Source: Gammaproteobacteria bacterium UBA5078
Lineage (GTDB): Bacteria; Pseudomonadota; Gammaproteobacteria; Pseudomonadales; Pseudohongiellaceae
Assembly: GCA_002416505.1 (NCBI GenBank)
Contig: DIAM01000004.1
Coordinates: 170,208 to 234,207, forward strand
Reading direction: 5' to 3'
DNA length: 64,000 bases
Shown: positions 53,026 to 61,630 of the stretch, one piece after another
Layout: each line of letters begins with the position of its first letter
How positions within the stretch are numbered: position 1 is the first letter of the stretch
Made by a program: the position numbers and the translations under genes
Notes under the pieces: model-generated
Told to the model about the DNA's origin: nothing
Database searches by the model: none
What the model saw: the letters and a program-made list of their open reading frames with translations, nothing else

Positions 53026-54418
53026 GGTGATCCTGTACGCGAATTAACTCGATACACACGTCGAGCCCTGCTGCGCTTAGCCTATCGCCAAGCCTGAGTG
53101 CATGCCGCCCTTCTAGCGTACTGCCATTAATCAACAAGTGCTTACTGTGCACAGCAAAATTCCCATCATCGACCACTAGCTCTCCCACTACCTGCACGGC
53201 GGCGAGCGCCTGGGCCTGCTCGGGCTGCAACAAGGACAGACCCTGCTCATGCTTGGACACGCAGATCAACAAGCCATCGGTGAGTCGGCGCGCTTGATGC
53301 CCGAGTAGAAGATGGGTTGGCAGCGCTTCGGCGCGCGCGGCACTCGGAACACTGGCCGGGGTCGCAGCTCTATTCGCACTGATCTTGCTGACGAAATGTA
53401 GAGCATCGGGGGCACCAAGCAATGCATCTCGATAGTCGAAACAGGCCTGCGCTACACTGCTCTGACCCAACAGATGAGTCGAGCGCGGCACGCCCTGCAC
53501 TGAGCTAGATAGCACCGACTCGAAGCCTGGTAGGCATTGCATATGATCGGAAACCAATAGCGGAGCGCTGCCTTCGGGATCTATCACGGCAAGCTGTTGC
53601 GCAATCTTCTGGAAGAAGGGCAGCAAGCGACTATGTAATGCGCTACGCGGCAAACTCGCCCGGTGCACGGTGTTGTTCTGCGTGAGCCTGACCTGCAGGC
53701 TGCTACGGCTGTCCTGAACACTGGCATCGTCATCTGCAGCGTCGATGCTCTCCTCGCTTAACCACTGCGGCAAGTTATCTAGGAGCATCTGCTCGGATGC
53801 CGCGTTGTGCTGCGGATTGAAACGACACTGCTGTATGAACGCACTCGTGAACAGATGCATGAGATTGTCGCTAATATTCATCCAACCCGCGCCAGGCACA
53901 AGCACTACGCTCTCACGCTTGAGCTCACTGCCAACGCGCTGCATTTTCGATAACACCACTTGGTGAAGTTGCAGATCGATGTGAATCACAGAGTCATGTT
54001 GAACCTGATCGATGCTGGCCATAAGGGCTGCATCGACTAGGCCAACCGGGCGCATCGGGCTCTGCTTCAACAGGCCAAGGAGTATGGCCATCTGCTCGCG
54101 ACTGAAACTTCCGGGTACCGCCAGAACCACGTCGCCTTCGAGCTGGGCGTTGCGGGCAATGTCCTGTAAGTGGGAGAACGCGATATCGGCGTTGTGGCGA
54201 AAATTTCCGACCGGTTTAGAGAAGGGGTCCAGGCTTAGCTTATGCCAAAACTGATTATAGCTACTGAGGGGATATACCTTGCTGCGTTTACGGGCGCTCT
54301 CGCCGAACTCGATCTCTTTCGCATCCACATAGGCATAACCGGGGCTACTTAAGAGAATGCCGCTCGCGTCGCTTAGACGTAAGCCAGCATCGTTGAACTC
54401 GAGAACGTGCAGACTCAT
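53018..54418 (-). CDS. Actin/Hsp70-fold-like protein with FHA-like C-terminus
   Basis: A 466-residue soluble protein. The first ~200 residues look like an actin-fold ATPase: 'VLEFNDAGLRLSDASG' (phosphate-1-like), 'VVLAVPGSFSREQMAIL' (as in Hsp70 'VPA.F...QR'), 'GLVDAALMASI', 'IHIDLQLHQVVLSKM'. The last ~60 residues ('HSKHLLINGSTLEGRHALRL', then 'GDRLS') resemble an FHA domain core. Family not recognised. It overlaps the TolQ-like gene by 4 bp (ATGA) and the VWA gene by 8 bp, so it is part of a coupled unit. Confidence 0.7.
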   Translation of the reverse strand: MSLHVLEFNDAGLRLSDASGILLSSPGYAYVDAKEIEFGESARKRSKVYPLSSYNQFWHKLSLDPFSKPVGNFRHNADIAFSHLQDIARNAQLEGDVVLAVPGSFSREQMAILLGLLKQSPMRPVGLVDAALMASIDQVQHDSVIHIDLQLHQVVLSKMQRVGSELKRESVVLVPGAGWMNISDNLMHLFTSAFIQQCRFNPQHNAASEQMLLDNLPQWLSEESIDAADDDASVQDSRSSLQVRLTQNNTVHRASLPRSALHSRLLPFFQKIAQQLAVIDPEGSAPLLVSDHMQCLPGFESVLSSSVQGVPRSTHLLGQSSVAQACFDYRDALLGAPDALHFVSKISANRAATPASVPSAARAEALPTHLLLGHQARRLTDGLLICVSKHEQGLSLLQPEQAQALAAVQVVGELVVDDGNFAVHSKHLLINGSTLEGRHALRLGDRLSAAGLDVCIELIRVQDHHE

Positions 54419-55230
54419 TCCAGTACATCCTTCTCAGGCACTTGCAGGTAGCGCAGCAGGTGCTCATCGCAATAAGCCTGCGTGTCCAATACTAAGCGGT
54501 CCTGTAATAGCAGTAATTGATGTAACAAGAACATTAGGAAAATGCTGGTAACAAGCGCTACGAAGGTCGAATTGAACGCTACCCCTAGGCTCACCGTAAC
54601 ACCGAGGATATCGCCACTCACCGCTTGATGCGCTTGGCTCAGTGCGGCACCGATTCCGCGCACTGTGCCGATGAAGCCAATCGAAGGTATGGCCCAGGCG
54701 ATGTAGCGCACGATACTCAGCTCACTGTCGAGTCGGTCCGATTCGCCGTTGCAGATGTCTTTGATGGTGTCGGAGGCATCCTGAATGCTGCGCGTACTAC
54801 CGAAGCGGTGTAGCCCGGCAAGTAACGCGCGCGGCAAAAGATAAAACCTTTCGTTGTCCGGTAGCGCTTGCACTGGCCGCGCGAATTGCCGCGCATCATC
54901 GGGCAATATGCTAATGCCATCGGAGACCTGCAGGAGCTCGCGATCCAGTAGTGCACGCTCCTGCAATGTGCGACGCGTCTTCATGCCAATTAGCGTCAGC
55001 GCCCATAGCATTAAGATGATACAGGTCTCTTGTTCGATGTCCCGTAGGATGATGTACAACGATCGCTCGGCCACATAGCTCTCGTCCGCTTCCTGCAGTG
55101 CCGTTTGCTGTTGCTGTATGAAATCGGCATTCGGCCTTATGACTGCGACATAAGTCGCATGCACTAGGATCACGACTACGATCAAGGCAAAGATCTGATA
55201 AATGACTTCCGAGAGGTAATTCTGCTTCAT
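54415..55230 (-). CDS. MotA/TolQ/ExbB-type proton channel subunit
   Basis: A 271-residue membrane protein with four TMs (about 10-30, 68-88, 166-188, 205-232). The core 'AIPSIGFIGTVRGIGAAL' with the following 'VTVSLGVAFNSTFVALV' is the TM3-TM4 signature of the TolQ/ExbB/MotA family. AAGGG precedes ATG 55230. The next three genes overlap in series, giving this protein the actin-like and VWA proteins as likely partners. No TolR/ExbD gene is nearby. Confidence 0.88.
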   Translation of the reverse strand: MKQNYLSEVIYQIFALIVVVILVHATYVAVIRPNADFIQQQQTALQEADESYVAERSLYIILRDIEQETCIILMLWALTLIGMKTRRTLQERALLDRELLQVSDGISILPDDARQFARPVQALPDNERFYLLPRALLAGLHRFGSTRSIQDASDTIKDICNGESDRLDSELSIVRYIAWAIPSIGFIGTVRGIGAALSQAHQAVSGDILGVTVSLGVAFNSTFVALVTSIFLMFLLHQLLLLQDRLVLDTQAYCDEHLLRYLQVPEKDVLE

Positions 55231-55271
55231 TCACTGGCCCTTATTTTTTCGAAAAGGTGTACACGGCACGT

Positions 55272-55568
55272 TTAGATATCGACTGGAAACGATGCCCCTA
55301 AATCCTGCGACAGTTGTTCGGTGGGAATAAAGCGACCCGCGGAGTCTTCCTCTTCTACCTCTGCTTGCGCAATATCCTGGCTCGACGAGTCTTGATCCTG
55401 TTGTGCCTGCGCATCGTCCGCAGCGTCTTCGGGTGCGGCGCCTGTGGCAGCATCACTATTCGCGCCTTGGTCCGCAGCCGCGTCGTTGGCCGACTGCGCC
55501 ACCGTCAATGTGCTGGCAAACATAAGCATAAGTGCAAAGCAAAATTGGGTTAACGGCTTGTTCATCAT
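55272..55568 (-). CDS. Small exported acidic protein (98 aa)
   Basis: Signal peptide ('FALMLMFASTLTVA') then an Asp/Glu/Ala/Gln-rich, unordered stretch and a short C-terminal tail ('GRFIPTEQLSQDLGASFPVD'). It begins 1 bp after the stop of the PEGA gene, with GAGGAG upstream. Two ATGs are adjacent. No family seen. Its place between the PEGA and channel genes suggests a small periplasmic partner of the complex. Confidence 0.6.
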   Translation of the reverse strand: MMNKPLTQFCFALMLMFASTLTVAQSANDAAADQGANSDAATGAAPEDAADDAQAQQDQDSSSQDIAQAEVEEEDSAGRFIPTEQLSQDLGASFPVDI

Positions 55569-55569
55569 T

Positions 55570-57687
55570 TTACTCCTCTAGGTATCGCGCAATTCGGAAA
55601 CCGAGATCGTTGCGAGCGGTATCGCCAAAGTCGCGATAACTAAGTCGTAGTTCTGTTATTCCGCTATGCGCCCAGCTAGAACCCTTTATGGTGTGATAGG
55701 CGCCCTCTTCGGTTCCCATCGGATCTATTTCTACCGAAGTGCCAAGTGTAATCATTGTGCCATAGTAGTCGTGCACCCATTCCGAGACATTGCCCGACAT
55801 GTCGTACATGCCATGACTATTGACGGGGAACTGGCCCACGGGAGCGGTGCCCATGAAGGTGTCGTCGTATCCTGAAATAAACGCCCCCATGAACCCTCGT
55901 ACAGAGGCATCCGCGAAGTTGCCCGCGCCGGCCGGAGGTGGCATCTGATCCCCCCACGGATAGCGCAGCGTATTGCCATTGCCGTCGGTGCGCGCAGCCC
56001 ATTCCCACTCGGCCTCGGTCGGCATGCGGTAGCCCGTCGACTCGGGGTTGAAACCCACGACCTCGTCGCCTTGGACTTCATAGAAAAGTGGCAGTCCTTC
56101 CTGTGCACTTAACCAGTTGCTGTACAGTGCTGCGTCCGTCCATGTCACCTGAATGACTGGCTGATTGTCCAGATCCAGAGTACGGCCCTGCAGCACGCCC
56201 GAGGAGTGATCCGGGCGAAAGCGTTTGAACTGAGCATTACTGACTTCATGCGCGGATAGATAGAAGGGTCGCTCCAAGCGCACCTCACGCAGATCCTCAT
56301 TGGCGCGTCGGCCAGGTTCGCGGCGCGAAGCCCCCATCGTGAACTGACCAGGATAGAGCAGAGTCAGTGACTGCCCCGCTACCGTCGTGATCACGGGCTG
56401 TATGGCCTCTAGACGCGCCGCCTCCAAAGACTGCAGATCGACCCGAAGCTCCTGCTCCAAACCCGGTCGCGAGGTGAAGCTGCCGGTATAGGGAACATAG
56501 CCTTCTTGCCGTATCTCGATAATCTGGCTTGCTGCGATCAATTCCAACGTCTGGTTGGCGACACCTTTGAACTCACCGTCGACATAGAGTTCCGCATCGT
56601 TAGGGGACGCAATTATCTTGACGGTCGAGGTAATGGGAACGAGGGGCACGGTAATGTCCTGCTCCTCATTCGGGCGCGTCTCGATACGACGGCTGGCTGA
56701 GTTAAATCCGCTGCGGAACAGGGTAATCTCATGGGCACGCCCAGGTGCTAAGGCCACCTCGACTGGCGTCTGCCCGCGGAATTCTCCGTTGATGGTGACA
56801 TTGGCACCACTGGGCTGCGAACGAATGAACACCAGGCCGTCGGCGCGCTCTAGCGGCACCGAGGGAATCTGCATGTCGCGACCCGCCACAACTAGAAGAT
56901 CATCTTGCCAAGCCTTGTGTGACGCAAGCTTTAAGGTTAGTTCGTGCTCACCTTCAAGAATCTCCGCTGTATAAGGGGTAAGCCCGATTACCTGCCCGTC
57001 AACCATAACTTCCGCGCCCGGCGGCGTGCTGGCAAAGCTAATCTCGGCCCAGGCTGGTGACAAGCTAAGCTCGAACTCGCTCTCGACCTGCCGGCCTGCA
57101 ACGCTAATCGTTTGAGTATCGGGTTGATAGCGATCCGCCGTAACCGTGAGCACATACTGCCCCGGATCGATCTCGATATCGCGCAGTGGCGTGCGCCCAA
57201 TAGCGACGTCGTCCAAACTGATCGTCGCGCCACTGAGCTCGCCCGAGGCGCCGGTGACGGAGAAACTCACTATCCCGGGCAACTCCTGCAAATCGATGGT
57301 GAAATCCTGCGCCTGGACGTCGGTGACCGTTAGAGTCCGTGCATCGTCATAGTAACCTTCATGACTGACGCGAATCTCGAACTCGCCGGGGCGCATGAGA
57401 TAACGCTGGCCTAGTCGCACATGAAAACCCGAGAGCACTTCCACAGTCGCGCTGATCGGGTTCGCCTGCACCGACACCGACTTGGCGGTTAGCACGAACC
57501 AGCCCGACATGCCGGCCATCAACAAGAAGCCGGCGATTAGGAAATGCGGCCAGCGCGGTTTAAACCCAAGCCTTTTCTGCTTTGCATCTGGGGGCGAGAA
57601 ATCGATGGGAATGATCGGGTCGAACTGCGAGCTGGCGGCGATGCTCTCGCCATGTTCCGGGGTATTGCCTGACTTTTTTTCCTGCAT
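55570..57687 (-). CDS. PEGA-repeat protein with C-terminal FGE-sulfatase (SUMF1-like) domain
   Basis: A 705-residue single-pass membrane protein. TM near residues 20-42 ('FLIAGFLLMAGMSGWFVL'), then about four PEGA-type repeats ('PPGAEVMVDGQVIGLTPY', 'PSGANVTINGEFRGQTPV', 'PNDAELYVDGEFKG'), then a formylglycine-generating-enzyme fold ('FTMGASRREPGRR', 'RMPTEAEWEWAAR', 'YDMSGNVSEWVHD', 'DLGFRIAR'). The active-site cysteine pair of true FGE is not present ('KGSSWAHSGITELR'), so it is probably a non-catalytic binding domain. ATG 57687 lies 4 bp after the TPR gene stop; 57771 would overlap that gene. Confidence 0.87.
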   Translation of the reverse strand: MQEKKSGNTPEHGESIAASSQFDPIIPIDFSPPDAKQKRLGFKPRWPHFLIAGFLLMAGMSGWFVLTAKSVSVQANPISATVEVLSGFHVRLGQRYLMRPGEFEIRVSHEGYYDDARTLTVTDVQAQDFTIDLQELPGIVSFSVTGASGELSGATISLDDVAIGRTPLRDIEIDPGQYVLTVTADRYQPDTQTISVAGRQVESEFELSLSPAWAEISFASTPPGAEVMVDGQVIGLTPYTAEILEGEHELTLKLASHKAWQDDLLVVAGRDMQIPSVPLERADGLVFIRSQPSGANVTINGEFRGQTPVEVALAPGRAHEITLFRSGFNSASRRIETRPNEEQDITVPLVPITSTVKIIASPNDAELYVDGEFKGVANQTLELIAASQIIEIRQEGYVPYTGSFTSRPGLEQELRVDLQSLEAARLEAIQPVITTVAGQSLTLLYPGQFTMGASRREPGRRANEDLREVRLERPFYLSAHEVSNAQFKRFRPDHSSGVLQGRTLDLDNQPVIQVTWTDAALYSNWLSAQEGLPLFYEVQGDEVVGFNPESTGYRMPTEAEWEWAARTDGNGNTLRYPWGDQMPPPAGAGNFADASVRGFMGAFISGYDDTFMGTAPVGQFPVNSHGMYDMSGNVSEWVHDYYGTMITLGTSVEIDPMGTEEGAYHTIKGSSWAHSGITELRLSYRDFGDTARNDLGFRIARYLEE

Positions 57688-57691
57688 GAGC

Positions 57692-59227
57692 TCAGCGCCT
57701 ATTTGCTGCAACAATTTCGTCCGTACACGCGACCGTGACGGGAGCGCTGCTATTTCCGAATCCGACTTCAAACTCTTCTCTCACATCGCGATAACCAGCC
57801 CTAGTGCCCACGGCGACATACTTGCCGGGTTTAAGGCTGAGCACCTGTTGATTGAATTTGCCGAGCTCCCCAACTTGGTAGAGCGTAACGACAGTCTGGT
57901 TGTCGGAGACCAATTGCACCTGTACTGGGACCTGCGCCTTATTCAGCAGCGCCTCCAGCTCATCCAGCTGCCCCTGCAGGCGTGCACCCTCAACACCTAG
58001 ATTGCGGCCGGTGTAGTAGACCTGCACTACTTGCTCGTAGACAGCGGTATCTGCTAAACGCTCGGGTTGGTCTAAGGCGCTGCTCAATAGGCTATCGAGC
58101 TGCGCGCGTTTCTGCGCGTAGTCTTTGCCTTCGATGGCGAACACCAGATTGGCGTCGATGCCAAGCGCTTGCTCATACTCACGCACTGCTGCCGCCCATT
58201 GCTCCTGCGTCTCGAAACGCTCCGCGGCGCCGCGATGCACATTGATCTGCGTCACCGCTAACTGATCTCTGGTCTGGGTAATGGCCTCTAGCGCCTGCGT
58301 AGAGTTAGGACGCATCGCCAAGGCGCGCTCAAAGGCAGCAATTGCCGACTCGGATTCGCCGGCTTGCAATGCATTGAAACCATCGGACATCACGCGAGTG
58401 AAGGCATTGTCCGCGATTTGCGTGCGGATACTGCTCACGACAGAACGCGCCTGTTCGTGTGCGCCGTCTAGGGTCACCGCGCGCTGCGCGCTGGCCAGAG
58501 CCTCCTCGAGTCGATTCGCATCACGCAGGTCCTCGGTCTCGCTCAGCAGCTGCATCACCTCTTCGAGGTTTTCTGCGCGGCGCAAGCCCGTGCGTGCATC
58601 TGTATCCTCTGGCGCTAGGATTAACGCGAGAGTGAAGCGTTCGGTCGCAAGCTGCGCGTTACCCTCTACGAGTGCTTGCTGCCCTTGTGCTAATGCGTTT
58701 GCCAACACCTGGGGCGCCATCGCCTGCAGCTGCTCGAGCGCACTATCGGCATTCTCATACTGAGCTGTAGCATCTAGGAAGTCTTGACCGCGATAAGATT
58801 CGTCGCCTAACTTGGCAAACTCCAGCGCCGCGCCATATTCTTGCTCAGCCCAAACTGCAACCTCCCGCTCTTCAAGCGCAGCCTGCCGCTCCAGCAAACT
58901 CGCCAACACGGCTTGTGCCTCTTGGCGTTGCTTAGCGCGTTGCGCCTCCTCGAATGGGGAGATCGCGGCGGTCGGGAGCCTTCCCGGATTGGGGATATTT
59001 ACGTCGACAATTTCTGCGCGAGGGGTAAAGGGCAGCTCGTAGTCCTCGACAACGCCGGGAAGCACGAAAATGACCGCTAGGGCTATGACGCCCAAAACCC
59101 CCAGCATCAGCCATACCACCGGAGAGGGTCCGGTAGGGGCCGCTATCGCCTTACCACTAGGATTGTTTTGCGCCGACCAAGGCTCTACCGGCGCTTGGTC
59201 CTTTCTTTTCAATTCGTTCTCGTCCAT
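57692..59227 (-). CDS. Membrane TPR protein with PEGA-like C-terminus
   Basis: A 511-residue inner-membrane protein: TM at ~36-56 ('VVWLMLGVLGVIALAVIFVL'), coiled coil at 90-130, then TPR units across ~140-400 ('ALASAQRAVTLDGAHEQARS', 'AIAAFERALAMRPNSTQALE', 'WAAAVREYEQALGIDANLV'). The C-terminal ~70 residues ('LKPGKYVAVGTRAGYRDVRE') look like a PEGA-type domain. AGGAG precedes the ATG. Probably a scaffold beside the PEGA/FGE protein. Confidence 0.83.
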   Translation of the reverse strand: MDENELKRKDQAPVEPWSAQNNPSGKAIAAPTGPSPVVWLMLGVLGVIALAVIFVLPGVVEDYELPFTPRAEIVDVNIPNPGRLPTAAISPFEEAQRAKQRQEAQAVLASLLERQAALEEREVAVWAEQEYGAALEFAKLGDESYRGQDFLDATAQYENADSALEQLQAMAPQVLANALAQGQQALVEGNAQLATERFTLALILAPEDTDARTGLRRAENLEEVMQLLSETEDLRDANRLEEALASAQRAVTLDGAHEQARSVVSSIRTQIADNAFTRVMSDGFNALQAGESESAIAAFERALAMRPNSTQALEAITQTRDQLAVTQINVHRGAAERFETQEQWAAAVREYEQALGIDANLVFAIEGKDYAQKRAQLDSLLSSALDQPERLADTAVYEQVVQVYYTGRNLGVEGARLQGQLDELEALLNKAQVPVQVQLVSDNQTVVTLYQVGELGKFNQQVLSLKPGKYVAVGTRAGYRDVREEFEVGFGNSSAPVTVACTDEIVAANRR

Positions 59228-59294
59228 AACTCCTACCTCAGCATCGAAGGTTATTGCACAAGAGCCACGCTGCCGCGGCTCCGCTCACCCTCAC

Positions 59295-60476
59295 TCAGAT
59301 GCCGCCAGTTTCTTCCTCATACAATTCGACGAGAATCTCACGCCATTGGCTGTATTGCTCCTCCACCGTCCCTGTAAGCATAACGGTACGATCGTCGAGA
59401 TCGATCATTTTGGGTGCAACTTCCGATTCGAGAGACTCGCCAAGCTCTTGCAGCGCCGCGATATGAATTTCGGCCTCCGCGCGCTTGTCGAAACCGCTCT
59501 TTATCATATAGGCACCGGCGCCCACTCCGACCAAGCTACCCGTGCGCACCGCGCCATTACTACTCGTGGCTGCGGCGATACCACCCACGATGGCCATAGT
59601 GCCTGCCAACATGCGTCGTCGCGCCGAGGCCTCGAGTTGATCTAATTCCATGGTGGCCTCATAACTCTGCTCGCGCCACGAGTCATAGGGCACCCGCATT
59701 TGGCGTGCGTAGTTGGCGTAGTACTCCTGCACGGTATCCACGAAAAGATTATCGCGCTGTCGAATCTCGCGTATGCGGGTCAGAGAGGGATCATTATCCG
59801 CCGGTAATCTTACAATTTCGGTGATGCCGCAATTATTGACGCGCAAATATTCGTTGAATATCTCGGGCGCAAAATTACGCGCAAATTGTAGCTCAGAGAC
59901 CGTGCGTATACGCGCGATCCGTTGATCCGTCAGATTGGCCTTACGCCACGCCAAAAGATCGTTGGCGATATTATTGTAGATGACTTGGAAGGGATCGTTG
60001 GCTTGGCGCTGCGTGGCCTCATAGCTGAACTTGCTAATGTGCTCCTCGTACTCTTTTGTGTACCAGAGCAAACCGGTCGAGTCGCGCACCGTGACCTTGA
60101 TGACCATGCCTTCGCCGTCGGACTGCAGGATCTGACCATGTAGGTAGACATCCATCGTGGTGGTCTCGTTAGGCAATACCCGCACCACTCCCCAGTTGCC
60201 GGAACGCTGCAGCGTTTCGGCCAGCATGAAGGGCGCATAACGCGCCTCCGCATTGCGGATCTCGGGGCTGACACGCTCCTCTTCCTTGCGGCCGATTTCA
60301 TCGATGCCGGGATCGAACACGGTGACGCCTAAGTCCATCAAGAGATCTTCTGAGATTGGCGTTGTGTCTTGCACGATTTGGACATATTCCGTCGATTTTA
60401 CGGAAGTTGTGGCGCACGCAAGCACGGCGACACTCAGCCCTGCCACTAGCGCTATTTTCACTGCTTTAAGAAACAT
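59295..60476 (-). CDS. Hypothetical lipoprotein (393 aa)
   Basis: Lipobox 'VAVLAC' (Cys ~21). Features: a predicted alpha/beta region, an arginine-rich helix followed by a glycine/alanine segment ('GTMAIVGGIAAATSSNG', 'GSLVGVGAGAYMI') that could be a membrane hairpin or glycine zipper, then a helical end. No family recognised. Starts 2 bp after the poly-Ser lipoprotein stop, so it is cotranscribed. Confidence 0.75.
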   Translation of the reverse strand: MFLKAVKIALVAGLSVAVLACATTSVKSTEYVQIVQDTTPISEDLLMDLGVTVFDPGIDEIGRKEEERVSPEIRNAEARYAPFMLAETLQRSGNWGVVRVLPNETTTMDVYLHGQILQSDGEGMVIKVTVRDSTGLLWYTKEYEEHISKFSYEATQRQANDPFQVIYNNIANDLLAWRKANLTDQRIARIRTVSELQFARNFAPEIFNEYLRVNNCGITEIVRLPADNDPSLTRIREIRQRDNLFVDTVQEYYANYARQMRVPYDSWREQSYEATMELDQLEASARRRMLAGTMAIVGGIAAATSSNGAVRTGSLVGVGAGAYMIKSGFDKRAEAEIHIAALQELGESLESEVAPKMIDLDDRTVMLTGTVEEQYSQWREILVELYEEETGGI

Positions 60477-60478
60477 AA

Positions 60479-61516
60479 TTAATTGCCTGTACCTGTGTAG
60501 TTGCGATATTCATCCCAGAGTGCCTCGCGCAGCTCTGGGTCGGGCTCACGCATAGCGGCTTCGCGTAACTGACGGGCGACGATGTCGTCGTCTCGGCCGC
60601 TAGGGATGTCCTCAGGTGGTGGAAATGTTTGTTCTTCTTGTCTGGATGAAGCCCCGCCGCCTACGCCAGGAGAGCCTTGCTGCGCTCCGGCTGGCCCACT
60701 GTCGCGGCTAGAAATAATTATTGGCTGCCCAGCGCTGCCGCTGCCCGAGGACGCGCCACCGCCCGAATCACCGGGAATCTCTGTATTTCGCGCTGCATTG
60801 GCCTGCGCCTGAGCGCGCGCGCGTTCGGCTAGGATAACGCCGTCGAAATCCTCATAGCCGCGAGTTAATGCGCCATTGAGAACCGCCGTGCGTTCGGCCG
60901 TGGTCTGCGGACCCGTGCCACCATCGCCTAAGCCGCCAGGAAGGTTGTCGAGGCTGTAATTACCCGACCCAGCTGCGCCTCCGGCTTGGCTGCCCTGGCT
61001 GCTGCCGGCCTGTCCTGCGCCTGCGCTCTGAGAGCCACTGCCTTGGGTCGTGCTGGCTCCACTTGTGCCGGCATCTTGACCGGTGCTGCCTGCTGATGAG
61101 CCTCCCGTTGACGGCGTAGCTGCAGTGCTGCCTTGTGATTGCTGACCACTCTGGCTGCCACTGTCTCGCCCCGATTGCGGCGCAGGGGCTGCAGGGGTCG
61201 AAGATGCTCTAGAGCTGCTCGATCCCGAGGCGGCAGAGGTACTGCCTGCGCTGCTCGACGAAGAGGAACTTGACGAGGAGCTTGAGGAGGAACTAGACGA
61301 GGACGAGCTGGAAGGCATAGCCGGGCTCGGCGAAGAGGACGAGCTCGAAGACGGGCTTGGAATAGAGGGCGAGCTAGAACTCGAAGACGACGAAGAGCTA
61401 GACGGCATAGAGGGCATAGAGCTCTGTGAGGATTGTTGGCTCGTAGACTCACAGGCTGCCAAAAGCAGTGATGCCGCACCTATCAGGAATATATTTGTGA
61501 CCGGTGACTTGTTCAT
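60479..61516 (-). CDS. Poly-serine-linker lipoprotein
   Basis: A 345-residue lipoprotein (lipobox 'LLLAAC', Cys ~22). Residues ~25-110 are almost only Ser with a few Pro/Met; the next ~90 are Gly/Ser/Gln/Ala rich. The C-terminal ~50 residues are a charged, ordered-looking tail ('DIVARQLREAAMREPDPELR'). The Ser codons are a mixture (TCC, TCT, TCG, AGC), so the tract is not a simple repeated codon. Probably spans the periplasm or lies at the surface as a flexible linker with a C-terminal docking helix. Confidence 0.82.
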   Translation of the reverse strand: MNKSPVTNIFLIGAASLLLAACESTSQQSSQSSMPSMPSSSSSSSSSSSPSIPSPSSSSSSSPSPAMPSSSSSSSSSSSSSSSSSSSSSAGSTSAASGSSSSRASSTPAAPAPQSGRDSGSQSGQQSQGSTAATPSTGGSSAGSTGQDAGTSGASTTQGSGSQSAGAGQAGSSQGSQAGGAAGSGNYSLDNLPGGLGDGGTGPQTTAERTAVLNGALTRGYEDFDGVILAERARAQAQANAARNTEIPGDSGGGASSGSGSAGQPIIISSRDSGPAGAQQGSPGVGGGASSRQEEQTFPPPEDIPSGRDDDIVARQLREAAMREPDPELREALWDEYRNYTGTGN

Positions 61517-61630
61517 TTGGCTTCATCCTATTACTTAAAGTCGCACCATTACAGTGCTAGGCCTTGCGTCGACCTCGATAAAGAAGTGGTCGATTAGTAT
61601 GTCTGTTAGACCGTGGAATCGAAAGATTTA

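Noticed and set aside
50930..55230. Zorya-type anti-phage system
   Set aside because: A TolQ/MotA-like channel is present, but there is no MotB-OmpA ZorB, no ZorC/D helicase or ZorE nuclease.
61250..61430. Acidic Glu/Asp/Leu-rich reading on the + strand
   Set aside because: It is the complement of the poly-serine tract and has no start or ribosome site.
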